Shown: positions 8,981 through 17,146, counted from the first letter of the stretch. The stretch is DNA of 64,000 bases from Clostridia bacterium (GCA_017409265.1 JAFQSY010000032.1:33593-97592), one strand, 5' to 3'. The notes: generated by a model from the letters alone, not told the origin. Made by a program: numbers and translations.

Positions 8981-10528
8981 ATGTTTGTTGTGACAAGCAA
9001 GCAAATGTATCAGGCGGAGTGCAACGCCGTTAAAAGAGGCATATCCTTCCCTCAACTTATGGAAAACGCAGGTCAAGCCTGCGCTAAAATAATAAAAAAC
9101 CAGTTTGAAATCAGCCGTGAAAACAAAAAGGATGTTCTTGTTATCTGCGGCAAGGGCAAAAACGGCGGTGACGGCTTTGTTATTGCCCGAAAGCTCTGGG
9201 AATACGGTGCAGATGTTACCGTTATGCTTGCATGTGGCGAACCCAAAGCCGAGGATTCAATTGAAATGTTTTCGCTTATAGAAACAGCAGGCATAGACGT
9301 TGTTCGCTACGATAACAACCTCACCCTGCTCAAGCATTATTTCAACAGAGCGGATATCATAGTTGAAGCAATTTTCGGAACGGGTTTTTCAGGCTCGCTT
9401 GACCATTCATTAAGTGTTCTTGCGCAGGCTGCAAACGCATCGAAAGCGCCCGTTATTTCGGTTGACGTACCCGCAGGCACAGACTGCGACAGAGCATCTG
9501 TCCAAGGTACCGTTTTTAAGGCTGACATGACAATTGCAATCTCGGCATATAAGCCGATACATATAATCAAACCATGCAACAAGTTATGCGGTAGAATTGT
9601 TGTTGCGGATATCGGAATCATCCCCGCTGATTACAGAAGTATTGTCCCCCTGCCCTGCTTCACTCTCGGAATTAGCGATATACGCAGTAAACTTCCGAAA
9701 AGAAAGCCCGTTTCAAACAAGGGCACTTACGGTCACGCACTCTGCGTCTGCGGCAGCATGAGAATGGTCGGTGCTGCATATCTTTCCGTAACAGGTGCGC
9801 TCCGAAGCGGTGCGGGTCTTGTTACGGCAGCATTTCCTCAAACCGCATATGCGGCTATCGCCCCGAAATTCACAGAGCCGCTTCTTCTGCCTCTTGAGCC
9901 GAATTTTGACGGTACCTTTGCATTCTCCGCAATGGCAGATATAATCGAAGCATCCAAAAGAGCGAGCGCAGTTCTTATAGGCTGCGGAATCGGCTTTAAT
10001 AAAGACACAACCACTCTTGTTCAGAATCTTATAAAAGAAATAAAAGTTCCCATGATAATTGATGCAGACGGAATAAATGCGCTGAGCACAAATATAGATA
10101 TATTGAAAGAAGCTCAGGCACCCGTTATTCTCACTCCGCATCCCGGCGAAATGAGCCGTCTTTGCGGCAAGAGCATTGCGGAAATAATTGCAAATCCCAT
10201 TGAAACCGCTCGGGAATTTTCACAGAAATACGGAGTTACCGTTGTTCTGAAAACTGCAAACACGGTGGTTTGCGGTCCGGATTCACAGGGAATTTATATC
10301 AACACAACAGGTAATTCCGGTCTTGCAAAGGGCGGAAGCGGTGACTTGCTTGCAGGAATGATGGTTTCATTTGCAGCGCAAGGAATGAGTCCGTTTGACG
10401 CGGCTGTCAGCGCCGTCTTCCTTCACGGGCTTGCCGCTGACGCGGTTGCGCAGAAAACCTCAATGCGTGGGATGCTGCCGACAGATGTTCTCAATTACCT
10501 GCCCGAGCTTTTTTCAAAATTTGAATAG
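8981..10528 (+). CDS. nnr: Bifunctional NAD(P)HX epimerase / ADP-dependent NAD(P)HX dehydratase
   Basis: This 515-residue fusion repairs hydrated NADH and NADPH. The N-terminal half (about 1-210) is the epimerase domain with the CGKGKNGGDGF nucleotide loop and SVDVPAGTDCD. The C-terminal half (about 225-515) is the ribokinase-like dehydratase with KGTYGHALCVCGS, ILTPHPGEMSRL and the late GNSGLAKGGSGDLLAG motif. The start is taken as ATG 8981 because AGGTGAG (8970-8976) lies just upstream; an in-frame GTG at 8972 overlaps this RBS. It is divergent from the GH38 operon and followed after 11 bases by a lipoprotein gene. Confidence 0.93.
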   Translation: MFVVTSKQMYQAECNAVKRGISFPQLMENAGQACAKIIKNQFEISRENKKDVLVICGKGKNGGDGFVIARKLWEYGADVTVMLACGEPKAEDSIEMFSLIETAGIDVVRYDNNLTLLKHYFNRADIIVEAIFGTGFSGSLDHSLSVLAQAANASKAPVISVDVPAGTDCDRASVQGTVFKADMTIAISAYKPIHIIKPCNKLCGRIVVADIGIIPADYRSIVPLPCFTLGISDIRSKLPKRKPVSNKGTYGHALCVCGSMRMVGAAYLSVTGALRSGAGLVTAAFPQTAYAAIAPKFTEPLLLPLEPNFDGTFAFSAMADIIEASKRASAVLIGCGIGFNKDTTTLVQNLIKEIKVPMIIDADGINALSTNIDILKEAQAPVILTPHPGEMSRLCGKSIAEIIANPIETAREFSQKYGVTVVLKTANTVVCGPDSQGIYINTTGNSGLAKGGSGDLLAGMMVSFAAQGMSPFDAAVSAVFLHGLAADAVAQKTSMRGMLPTDVLNYLPELFSKFE

Positions 10529-10539
10529 CAGGTGATTTT

Positions 10540-11061
10540 TTGAAAAAGGCTTTTTCCGTTTTTGCCGCTCTTATTTTGATTTTTGCGGCAGGATGTGAAA
10601 ACCAAACCGTTTCTGAAACCAAAACCCCGCCTCCCATTCCCGAAAACTTTTCGGCAAACTTAAGAATCGCATACAACGAAACGTCAATGACTGCAGCTTT
10701 CAGACAAAATTCATTTGATGATTTTGAACTGAATATGCTTTCCCCTGAAATATTAAAGCCGCTTTCGCTCGCCTACAAAAACGACATTTGCACAGTTACT
10801 TATGACGGGCTGAAATTTGAAACCGATCTCAACAGATTTCCGCAGGTCACCTTTGGCGCCTTACTTACAGAGGCAATTTCATACATAAAGCAGGGCATTG
10901 ATATTCAGACAGCCTATGCAGACGGAATCTGGACTTACAAGGGTAACGGCGAAAGAGGAATTTTCGTTCTGACCCGCGATGCCGAAACAGGCGCATGGCT
11001 TGAGCTTTCAATAGAAGGTGCCGGACTGCACATTATGTTTTCGGAATTTAAGCAGGAATAA
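10540..11061 (+). CDS. Putative lipoprotein of unknown function
   Basis: The 173-residue protein starts at TTG 10540, supported by AGGTGA 5 bases upstream. It has a lipoprotein signal peptide ending FAAGC, so the mature protein should be anchored to the outer face of the membrane through the cysteine at about residue 18. The rest is a single small domain alternating polar and hydrophobic residues, with no catalytic motif I recognise; a LolA/LppX-like lipid- or ligand-binding fold is conceivable but unproven. It lies 11 bases after nnr and before a strong terminator, so the two genes form a small operon. Confidence 0.75.
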   Translation: MKKAFSVFAALILIFAAGCENQTVSETKTPPPIPENFSANLRIAYNETSMTAAFRQNSFDDFELNMLSPEILKPLSLAYKNDICTVTYDGLKFETDLNRFPQVTFGALLTEAISYIKQGIDIQTAYADGIWTYKGNGERGIFVLTRDAETGAWLELSIEGAGLHIMFSEFKQE

Positions 11062-11067
11062 AAACAC

Positions 11068-11102
11068 AACGGCGGGAGCGAACGAGGCTCCTGCCGTTTT
11101 TT
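11068..11102. terminator. Bidirectional terminator after the nnr-lipoprotein pair
   Basis: A 12-bp stem with one G-T pair (11068-11079 with 11087-11098) is followed by a T run on the plus strand. It separates the plus-strand lipoprotein gene from the convergent patatin gene and may serve both. Confidence 0.85.
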
Positions 11103-11106
11103 GAAA

Positions 11107-12186
11107 TTATATGATTACTCCGTCTAATATCGCTTCGGCAAGCGAAAACTTATCGTCAGAACCGAATTGATAAAAACGTTTGATTATCGGTCCGTAGAAT
11201 TTCTGCTCCGTTTCAGCTTCTTTAAGCGTCTGCTCCTCCTGATAATCAATATATCTTAATTTAAGCTCCGCAAGAAAGCTTTCTTTATCATAGATATTCA
11301 TGTCGTTGACCCCGACAAACTCTGCAAGCTCCTCAAGCTGTTCAACGGCATCTGCACCAAACTCAACAACCATTTCCCTGAAAATATCTTTTTCAAAATA
11401 GAATCGTCTGCCCGAAAGATAACCGAATGCCTTTCTTGTGTCAAGATATCCCATCTGAATGCGCTTTTCGAACATTTCATCGCTGAAATCAAAGGCTGCT
11501 CCAAGCTTTTCAACATCATAGGGTCTTATATAAATCATTTCCGCACCCGAAAAATCGCCTCTGTGTCCAAATCCCTTTCGGGTTGAAATATCAACAACTA
11601 TAATTCTGTTGTAGCCGTTTTTGCGCAACAAGCCTATCGGCGCATTGTCATAAACACCGCCGTCAAGATATTTTTCGTCCTCGGGACCTATTTTGCTTAC
11701 TCCGGGCACTTTTGATGATGCCAGAAGGTAATCAACAAGCTCCCCCTCGGGTATATCCTTAATAAAAATCTCAAGCGGTGCAAATTCCGAAAGCTGGAAG
11801 GTTACCATTCCGAAATCTGTTTTTGAATTTCTGACCTTTTCTTCGTTTATATATTCGCGCAGAAAATCACCCGTCGGCGACGCATCAATTCCGCCGTTTT
11901 TGACAATTTCTTTCAAAAGCGCAGGTAAATTTTTAAAGCTAAAAAGGTTTTCGGGTTCTTTAAGCTCCTGCGTAATGTTTACGCCCCTATCCACCGATGC
12001 AGATTTCCAAAATTCAACCGCATCCTCATAACAGTCGGCAGTTATAAACGCACCGTTAATCGAACCGATTGAAACTCCTGCAACGGCGGAAAACTTTATT
12101 CCGAGCTCACGCATAGCCTTCCACGCACCGAGCTGATACGCTCCCTTTGCGCCTCCGCCTGCCAGAACAAGACCGTATTTTTCCAT
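11107..12186 (-). CDS. Patatin-like phospholipase
   Basis: This 359-residue protein belongs to the patatin/RssA family of serine lipid acyl hydrolases. The oxyanion motif GGGAKGAYQLG is at residues 10-20, the nucleophile elbow GVSIGS (Ser about 41) follows, and the catalytic Asp is in DGGVYDNAPI near 175. There is no signal peptide; the C-terminal 150 residues are family-variable and of unknown role. The physiological substrate in such clostridia is not known. ATG 12186 is preceded by GGAGATGA. It is a single gene, divergent from the GH125 gene and convergent with the lipoprotein gene. Confidence 0.9.
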   Translation of the reverse strand: MEKYGLVLAGGGAKGAYQLGAWKAMRELGIKFSAVAGVSIGSINGAFITADCYEDAVEFWKSASVDRGVNITQELKEPENLFSFKNLPALLKEIVKNGGIDASPTGDFLREYINEEKVRNSKTDFGMVTFQLSEFAPLEIFIKDIPEGELVDYLLASSKVPGVSKIGPEDEKYLDGGVYDNAPIGLLRKNGYNRIIVVDISTRKGFGHRGDFSGAEMIYIRPYDVEKLGAAFDFSDEMFEKRIQMGYLDTRKAFGYLSGRRFYFEKDIFREMVVEFGADAVEQLEELAEFVGVNDMNIYDKESFLAELKLRYIDYQEEQTLKEAETEQKFYGPIIKRFYQFGSDDKFSLAEAILDGVII

Positions 12187-12271
12187 AATCTCATCTCCGA
12201 AATTTTATAATATTATTCTACCATTTTATTCTCACCGTGTAAACCTATGTAACAAAAAGTTCAAAAATTTG

Positions 12272-12300
12272 TTGACAATAATTTATTAAAATTATATCAT
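12272..12300 (+). promoter_or_regulatory. Sigma-A promoter of the GH125 gene
   Basis: TTGACA (12272-12277), a 17-base spacer and TATCAT (12295-12300) lie 36 bases before the GH125 start. A second -10-like TATAAT follows at about 12305-12310. Confidence 0.7.
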
Positions 12301-12335
12301 TTACAATATAATAGACATCTCGAAAGGATAATTTT

Positions 12336-13622
12336 ATGAAACTCCCCTCATGCATTGAAAAAAGAATGGACGAATATTGCTCTGTTATTGAAAAACACAG
12401 CAAAAAGCTTGCCGACCTTTATAGAAACTGTTACCCCAACACCCTTGAAACAGCAACTGAAATTACAGATGACGGCTCTGTTTTTGTTCTCACGGGCGAT
12501 ATTCCTGCAATGTGGCTGCGTGACTCAACAGCAGAGGTTTCGCACTATATTCCCCTTGCAAAAGAAAATGAAGATATAAAAGAAATCATAAAGGGTGTTA
12601 TCAAAAGGCAGAGAATGTATATCTCAATCGAGCCTTACGCAAACGCCTATAAAAAAGAGCCGAATGACCACAAAGAATTTGACGATTATCCTGAAAACCA
12701 CCCTATCGTATGGGAGAGAAAATACGAAATTGACTCGCTCTGCTACCCCATCCGCCTTGCATATCTTTATTGGAAGGCAACAGGTGACAACAGCATTCTC
12801 GGAGAAGATTTTCTTGAGAGCACCAAAATCACCGTTGACCTCTGGAAAACAGAGCAGCAGCATTTTGAAAAATCCACTTACCGTTTCACAAGAAAAAACT
12901 GCCCTTATCAGGATACTCTCCATAATGACGGCATGGGAGAGCCCGTTGAATACACAGGCATGACATGGTCAGGCTTCAGACCGAGTGACGATGCCTGCCG
13001 CTACGGCTATCTTGTTGCATCAAACATGTTTGCGGTTGTTGCGCTCAGATATCTTGATGAAATGCTCAATGCCGCATACCCCAAAGAAAAAGAATTGATT
13101 AAAAATTGCAAAATTCTTAAGTCAGAAATTGAAAACGGCATTGCCGAGCATGCTGTTATTGACCATGAAAAACACGGCAAAATCTATGCCTGTGAGGTTA
13201 ACGGCAAAGGCGACTATTTCCTCTTTGACGATGCAAATGTACCAAGCCTTCTTTCCGCACCCTATCTCGGCTTCTGCGCATATGACGATAAAATCTATCT
13301 TAACACCAGAAGATTTATTTTAAGCAAGGATAATCCCTACTATTATGAGGGCAAATTTGCAAAAGGTGTCGGCAGTCCTCACACACCCGAAGGATACATC
13401 TGGCATATTGCCCTTTCGATGCAGGGCTTAACAAGCACCGACCCTGATGAAATCAGAAATATTCTTCACATGCTCGAAACAACCGACGGCGGAACGGGCT
13501 ATATGCATGAAGGATTTGATGCAAACAACCCCAACACATTCACAAGAAGCTGGTTCAGCTGGTCCTGCGCGCTGTTTGCAGAGCTCGTCGAAAAAGCTGT
13601 TGATGAGGAGATTATAAAATGA
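12336..13622 (+). CDS. Exo-alpha-1,6-mannosidase, glycoside hydrolase family 125
   Basis: The 428-residue protein carries the hallmarks of GH125 (formerly DUF1237): GDIPAMWLRDSTAEV near residues 53-67, and SGFRPSDDACRYGYLV near 207-222. Family enzymes are inverting, metal-independent exo-alpha-1,6-mannosidases acting on the core of N-glycans and on yeast mannan. No signal peptide is present, so it is cytoplasmic. It is well placed to work with the GH38 enzyme at 5636. ATG 12336 follows AAAGGA. The stop overlaps the next start by four bases (ATGA), which implies translational coupling. Confidence 0.93.
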   Translation: MKLPSCIEKRMDEYCSVIEKHSKKLADLYRNCYPNTLETATEITDDGSVFVLTGDIPAMWLRDSTAEVSHYIPLAKENEDIKEIIKGVIKRQRMYISIEPYANAYKKEPNDHKEFDDYPENHPIVWERKYEIDSLCYPIRLAYLYWKATGDNSILGEDFLESTKITVDLWKTEQQHFEKSTYRFTRKNCPYQDTLHNDGMGEPVEYTGMTWSGFRPSDDACRYGYLVASNMFAVVALRYLDEMLNAAYPKEKELIKNCKILKSEIENGIAEHAVIDHEKHGKIYACEVNGKGDYFLFDDANVPSLLSAPYLGFCAYDDKIYLNTRRFILSKDNPYYYEGKFAKGVGSPHTPEGYIWHIALSMQGLTSTDPDEIRNILHMLETTDGGTGYMHEGFDANNPNTFTRSWFSWSCALFAELVEKAVDEEIIK

Positions 13623-13897
13623 TTACGATGAATTTATATTATGAAATGAAGTCGGACACCAAGCACGAATTTCTCAAAAAAATCTATGCTCTCGGCATTC
13701 CTCAGGCAACGCAAAAAGAAAACGGATGCATTGCCTACGATTTTTTTGCATCGGCGGATAAAGATACCGTTTTACTGATTGAAAAATGGGAAAGCTCTGA
13801 CTTTCTTTCCTCTCATACACAGCAGGAACACTTCAAAAAGCTCATTGAAATAAAAAACGATTATGTCGTTTCAACCGTTTGTGAAAAATTTGAGTAA
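13619..13897 (+). CDS. Small antibiotic-biosynthesis-monooxygenase (ABM) domain protein
   Basis: The 92-residue protein has the dimeric alpha-beta barrel pattern of the ABM/YgiN family: an N-terminal strand, NGCIAYDFF, LIEKWESSDFLSSHTQQEHFKKL, and a final strand. Family members range from quinol or haem monooxygenases to proteins of unknown role, and nothing in the sequence selects among them. Its ATG overlaps the GH125 stop, with GATGAGGAG lying inside the mannosidase gene. A second in-frame ATG at 13628 is an alternative start. Confidence 0.78.
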   Translation: MITMNLYYEMKSDTKHEFLKKIYALGIPQATQKENGCIAYDFFASADKDTVLLIEKWESSDFLSSHTQQEHFKKLIEIKNDYVVSTVCEKFE

Positions 13898-13931
13898 TTT
13901 TATAAAATAATAAAAAAATTTTAAAAAAGAC

Positions 13932-13960
13932 TTGAAAAAGAGAAAATATTATGGTATTAT
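13932..13960 (+). promoter_or_regulatory. Sigma-A promoter of the tRNA pair
   Basis: TTGAAA (13932-13937), a 17-base spacer and TATTAT (13955-13960) stand 27 bases before tRNA-Asp. Confidence 0.75.
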
Positions 13961-13987
13961 AACATGCGTTCGATAAGAGCGTACTAT

Positions 13988-14064
13988 GGCCCGGTAGTTC
14001 AGTTGGTTAGAACGCCAGCCTGTCACGCTGGAGGTCGACGGTTCGAGCCCGTTCCGGGTCGCCA
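13988..14064 (+). tRNA. tRNA-Asp (anticodon GTC)
   Basis: A 77-base cloverleaf with a paired 7-bp acceptor stem (13988-13994 with 14054-14060), anticodon loop CTGTCAC giving GTC, a T-loop GTTCGAGCC and an encoded CCA end. It is the first gene of a two-tRNA transcript, 9 bases before tRNA-Thr. Confidence 0.97.
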
Positions 14065-14073
14065 TAATAATTT

Positions 14074-14148
<75 letters not shown>

Positions 14149-14149
<1 letters not shown>

Positions 14150-14182
14150 ATCCCTTGAAACTTAAGGTTTCAAGGGATTTTT
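14149..14182 (+). terminator. Terminator directly after tRNA-Thr
   Basis: A 13-bp perfect stem (14149-14161 with 14167-14179), a 5-base loop and a T run end the tRNA transcript. Confidence 0.9.
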
Positions 14183-14204
14183 CTTATGTTTTATGAAATT
14201 CATC

Positions 14205-14252
14205 AAACCGCATCCCTAAATCGCAATTTTTTAGTAAGGGATGCGGTTTTAT
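14205..14252 (+). terminator. Second terminator-like hairpin in the islet
   Basis: A 13-bp perfect stem (14205-14217 with 14237-14249), a 19-base loop and TTTT. It insulates the structured-RNA promoter from the tRNA transcript. Confidence 0.7.
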
Positions 14253-14295
14253 TATGAATAAAAAACAACCCAAAATTTTGAATTCATAAAATCAC

Positions 14296-14324
14296 TTGAA
14301 AAAACAGATTTATGTTGCTATAAT
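14296..14324 (+). promoter_or_regulatory. Strong sigma-A promoter of the structured RNA
   Basis: TTGAAA (14296-14301), a 17-base spacer and a perfect TATAAT (14319-14324). The predicted start near 14331 coincides with the first base of the long stem. Confidence 0.85.
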
Positions 14325-14330
14325 TAAATT

Positions 14331-14505
14331 ACCACACTATAATTTAATATTTTTCCGATATAAGGGGTAAGTGTTTTTGTCTTTGGTAAAAACGCAAACT
14401 TCTATATTTCTATGCCCTTTTATCGGATATGAAATTATAGTGTGGTAGCTAAACGGAGTTTGTGTTTTTCGTGTGTGCATGACTTCGGTTAGCACACACT
14501 TTTTT
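14331..14505 (+). ncRNA. Candidate structured non-coding RNA of unknown class
   Basis: The predicted transcript begins at about 14331 and ends at the terminator near 14505, about 170 bases. Its first 15 bases (14331-14345) pair perfectly with 14432-14446. Inside an internal loop, a second stem (14355-14366 with 14415-14426, one mismatch) closes an apical region holding a further small hairpin (six base pairs, 14373-14393). No RBS or convincing reading frame lies inside. Paired ends, internal loop and inner stem recall the gross shape of regulatory RNAs such as 6S RNA, but I see no match to a known class. It could be a long leader for the downstream membrane-protein gene, although a terminator intervenes. 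Confidence 0.6.
14471..14505 (+). terminator. Terminator of the structured RNA
   Basis: An 8-bp stem (GTGTGTGC with GCACACAC, 14471-14478 and 14492-14499) with a T run. It separates the RNA from the next gene; conditional read-through is possible. Confidence 0.8.
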
Positions 14506-14607
14506 ATTTTATGGAGAATAAAACGGTGTCAGTTTATTTTGAGGAGGCGAAAATACAATTCTCCATAAACAACATTAAAAAGATAAATAAAACAAGAGGT
14601 GTTTATT

Positions 14608-15159
14608 ATGAAGAAAAAAATCGCTAATGCTGTTCAATTGGTTTTATTAATCGCATCATTTATTGTTTTAATTTCAAAAAACATTACAGGACCAAACGGC
14701 ATAGGCAAAATGTCTGCCATTTCATTTTTACATAATTTTTCAGCATGGTTCGTTCCTGTGTATGTTTTATATGTACTCGGCGCAGTTATGTGTATAATTT
14801 CAATCATTTCAAAAAATACATATAAAGACGGAAAAGCTCATGGTGCGGTTGCAATATTGCTGTTTATCTATACATTTTTTATCCTTTGTTTTTGCGAATC
14901 AAGTTATGGTTTCCAAGTTATTGATAGCAATTTCCCCGTCGGACTCTTTGCAGGATTGCTTTTTGCAGTGGTCGTTGTTGCTTTTGCAAAGCGTTCCTCG
15001 TTCATCGCAGAATCAAAAGAATCACAGCGAACCGTTGTTAACAACATTCAGGAAACCACAAATGCCGATGAATTGAAAAAATATAAAGATCTGCTTGACA
15101 GCGGTGCAATAACACAAGAAGAGTTTGAAAACAAGAAAAAAGAATTATTAGGTCTATAA
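14608..15159 (+). CDS. Membrane protein with C-terminal SHOCT-like motif (islet cargo)
   Basis: The 183-residue protein has about four hydrophobic segments (residues about 7-25, 45-65, 75-95, 110-128), then a polar linker. It ends in KYKDLLDSGAITQEEFENKK, which matches the SHOCT domain, a short C-terminal helix pair found on many bacterial membrane and phage-associated proteins. ATG 14608 is preferred over in-frame GTG 14599, which sits inside the AGAGGTG ribosome-binding site. It is the only substantial gene inside the tRNA-Thr islet and is followed at once by a strong terminator. The function is unknown; a role in sensing or in exclusion is guesswork. Confidence 0.78.
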   Translation: MKKKIANAVQLVLLIASFIVLISKNITGPNGIGKMSAISFLHNFSAWFVPVYVLYVLGAVMCIISIISKNTYKDGKAHGAVAILLFIYTFFILCFCESSYGFQVIDSNFPVGLFAGLLFAVVVVAFAKRSSFIAESKESQRTVVNNIQETTNADELKKYKDLLDSGAITQEEFENKKKELLGL

Positions 15160-15163
15160 TATC

Positions 15164-15198
15164 AACAGGGAACGGAATTAATCCGTTCCCTGTTTTTT
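15164..15198 (+). terminator. Terminator after the SHOCT-type gene
   Basis: A 13-bp stem (15164-15176 with 15182-15194) followed by TTTTTT. Confidence 0.9.
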
Positions 15199-15369
15199 AT
15201 CAGTTGATTTTCTTGTTTAATTGATTTATACTATTATTAGTTTAGAGATGAGGTCTGAGTTGATATAAAACAAGACCTCTAAACAAATAAAAATCCTAAA
15301 CGTTATTGCTTTTCAAGGGGTTGTTGGGGGTATCGTCTCCAAAACAAGACCGAGAACCGGTCTTGTGTG
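15199..15369. other. Repeat-rich right end of the islet
   Basis: No gene is visible. An 11-base word AAAACAAGACC occurs at 15267-15277 and 15341-15351. The second copy starts an 8-bp perfect hairpin (15345-15352 with 15358-15365) that ends only four bases before the right 46-bp repeat. Another imperfect stem pairs 15241-15256 with 15274-15284. Such repeats beside an attachment core recall integrase arm or excision-factor sites; this is inference. Confidence 0.45.
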
Positions 15370-15415
15370 CTTGGTAAGGATGAGGTCGGCGGTTCAAGTC
15401 CGCCTAGCAGCTCCA
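15370..15415 (+). repeat. Right copy of 46-bp direct repeat (attR-like tRNA-Thr fragment)
   Basis: An orphan 3' part of tRNA-Thr, identical to 14104-14149. It lacks the acceptor 5' strand and D-arm, so it is not a functional tRNA. Confidence 0.9.
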
Positions 15416-15417
15416 GA

Positions 15418-15446
15418 AAAAGAACTTCCTTTGGAAGTGCTTTTTT
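15418..15446 (+). terminator. Probable original tRNA-Thr terminator, displaced
   Basis: A short stem ACTTCC/GGAAGT with a T run directly after the orphan tRNA end. Its place fits a terminator that once followed the intact tRNA gene. Confidence 0.55.
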
Positions 15447-15475
15447 CAATGAAGCGAATACAAGGAGATGATTTT

Positions 15476-17146
15476 ATGAAATCAATAACAGCATTTTTCC
15501 TTTCAATCACACTTTTCTTTTTAAGTATTTTCACGCCCGAATTACCCGCTGCAAAAACCGATGCTGAACTTGAAAAGATAGCACCGATCTGCCAAAAGCA
15601 CGGAATCGGCGATAAACTTTACGTTATTGACGTTTCAGCTCTTAATGATGAGGGAGCAAAACATATGGCGATTGCTCTCCAAGGCATTGTTGCAAAAACA
15701 GAACCCTGTATTTTCGTAAAAAACAATACATACTGTAATAATTATCTTAGAAAAATCGCAGACAGCGGTATTGAAATTCTTTATAATGACGAAAACGGTA
15801 ACCCCTGGACGCTCCCCTCTCTTCTCAACAAATTCAAATCACACATAACCGATTCGGGATATGTCCTTTACAGAGCAAGCGAAAAGGCGGAAGGTCTTAA
15901 CGCCGCAACAAATCTTGCAGCTCTTTACGGATGGTTACCCGTGCCTGAAAATCTTGAGCAGCTTGCAATTAATGCAGGGCTTACTCTCAAAGAAGATTTT
16001 TCAGACGACGCTTATAACATTCTTTTCCAATGGAATTTCTTCGAAAAATATAAAAAAGAGTTTAACTACGGCGCAGTTATGAGCCTTAAATATGAGGTCT
16101 GCGGTCTGCGTGACCTTGCAATTCAGCAGAGATTCTATACACTCTATATTGACGATGATGAGGACACAAATCTTCTCCGCGGCAGAGTTATGGACTACGC
16201 AGGCGATAATGTTCCTGTTCTCGGCTGGGTAAAATATGAGGTTTCGTTCGTAAGGCAGGCTTCCGAAAGCGGAAACATTGCCATACCCTCTGATCACAGC
16301 TACAATAACAGCTATCTTTCATCTTTTGAATGCAAGATTCCCGAGCAGAAACACAGCGTTACAAAAGATTATACCGACCCGACCAAGCATTACTGCGCAA
16401 TTGTTATGAGCGACGGCGATAACATGCAGTGGATTCAGAACGGATATTCCGAGTTTTATCAGAAGCTTGCTCTTGAAGAACAGTTTCCTATGACATGGTC
16501 ATTCCCTCCCCTGCTTCAGGAGTTTTCGCCCGTAACGGTTAATCAGGTTTATTCCGATGCAAGTGAAAACGATTATTTTATTGCAGGTGTTTCGGGCGCA
16601 GGATATATACATCCCACAGAATATCCATTCAAAGCTCTCGCCGGATTTACCGATTTAACTGCAATTTCAATGAAGAGAAGCATGCTCAGCTATGTTCAGA
16701 TTCTTGACGGCACACCCGAAAACGAGTATGAAGAAAAAGTTCTTACAGACAGACTTAAATATTATTCAAGATACAATAATATAAAGGGTGGCATTATCAG
16801 CCTTGACCCTGACCGTTATGCAGGTGGTGAAGGCAGAATCTGGTTTGTAAACGACAAGCCCTTCATTACATACCGTCTTTCTCTCTGGCATCCCGACGGT
16901 GAGGGTGCAAACGTTACAAAAGAATGGATTGACGAGCAAGCTGCAATTGTCAACAGCTACCCTGCCGATATGAGTTCTATCAACGGATACAGCGTTATCA
17001 ACATTCATCCGTGGACAGTAAATATTGAAAATCTCGCATATTTTGTCAGTCAGCTTGATAATAATATCGTTCTTGTGACTCTTGATGAACTGATGGCGAT
17101 GGTTGAAAAGAATGTTCCGCATGAGAATGCAAAACCGGAGAATTAA
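15476..17146 (+). CDS. Secreted GxGYxYP-type protein
   Basis: The 556-residue protein begins at ATG 15476 (CAAGGAG 8 bases upstream); the frame stays open upstream only because it reads through the tRNA fragment. It has a signal peptide with an uncharged stretch (ITAFFLSITLFFLSIF). VMSDGDNMQW near residue 310 and VSGAGYIHP near 375 match the GxGYxYP family, putative glycoside hydrolases named after a Gly-Tyr-Pro motif; here the motif reads GAGYIHP, with His in place of the second Tyr. The enzymatic activity of the family is not settled. trmO follows after two bases, so both are likely co-transcribed. Confidence 0.8.
   Translation: MKSITAFFLSITLFFLSIFTPELPAAKTDAELEKIAPICQKHGIGDKLYVIDVSALNDEGAKHMAIALQGIVAKTEPCIFVKNNTYCNNYLRKIADSGIEILYNDENGNPWTLPSLLNKFKSHITDSGYVLYRASEKAEGLNAATNLAALYGWLPVPENLEQLAINAGLTLKEDFSDDAYNILFQWNFFEKYKKEFNYGAVMSLKYEVCGLRDLAIQQRFYTLYIDDDEDTNLLRGRVMDYAGDNVPVLGWVKYEVSFVRQASESGNIAIPSDHSYNNSYLSSFECKIPEQKHSVTKDYTDPTKHYCAIVMSDGDNMQWIQNGYSEFYQKLALEEQFPMTWSFPPLLQEFSPVTVNQVYSDASENDYFIAGVSGAGYIHPTEYPFKALAGFTDLTAISMKRSMLSYVQILDGTPENEYEEKVLTDRLKYYSRYNNIKGGIISLDPDRYAGGEGRIWFVNDKPFITYRLSLWHPDGEGANVTKEWIDEQAAIVNSYPADMSSINGYSVINIHPWTVNIENLAYFVSQLDNNIVLVTLDELMAMVEKNVPHENAKPEN

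Noticed and set aside
14331-14505. Calling the structured RNA a 6S RNA
   Set aside because: The overall shape has some resemblance, but the closing stem is too long and regular, the central bubble is small, and no conserved 6S sequence is recognised.
14511-14627. 38-codon frame just before the SHOCT-type gene
   Set aside because: It opens directly in the terminator T run with no RBS and overlaps the next gene in another frame.
15365-15475. Longer N-terminus for the GxGYxYP protein
   Set aside because: It would be read through the orphan tRNA fragment and its terminator; the signal peptide and RBS fix ATG 15476.
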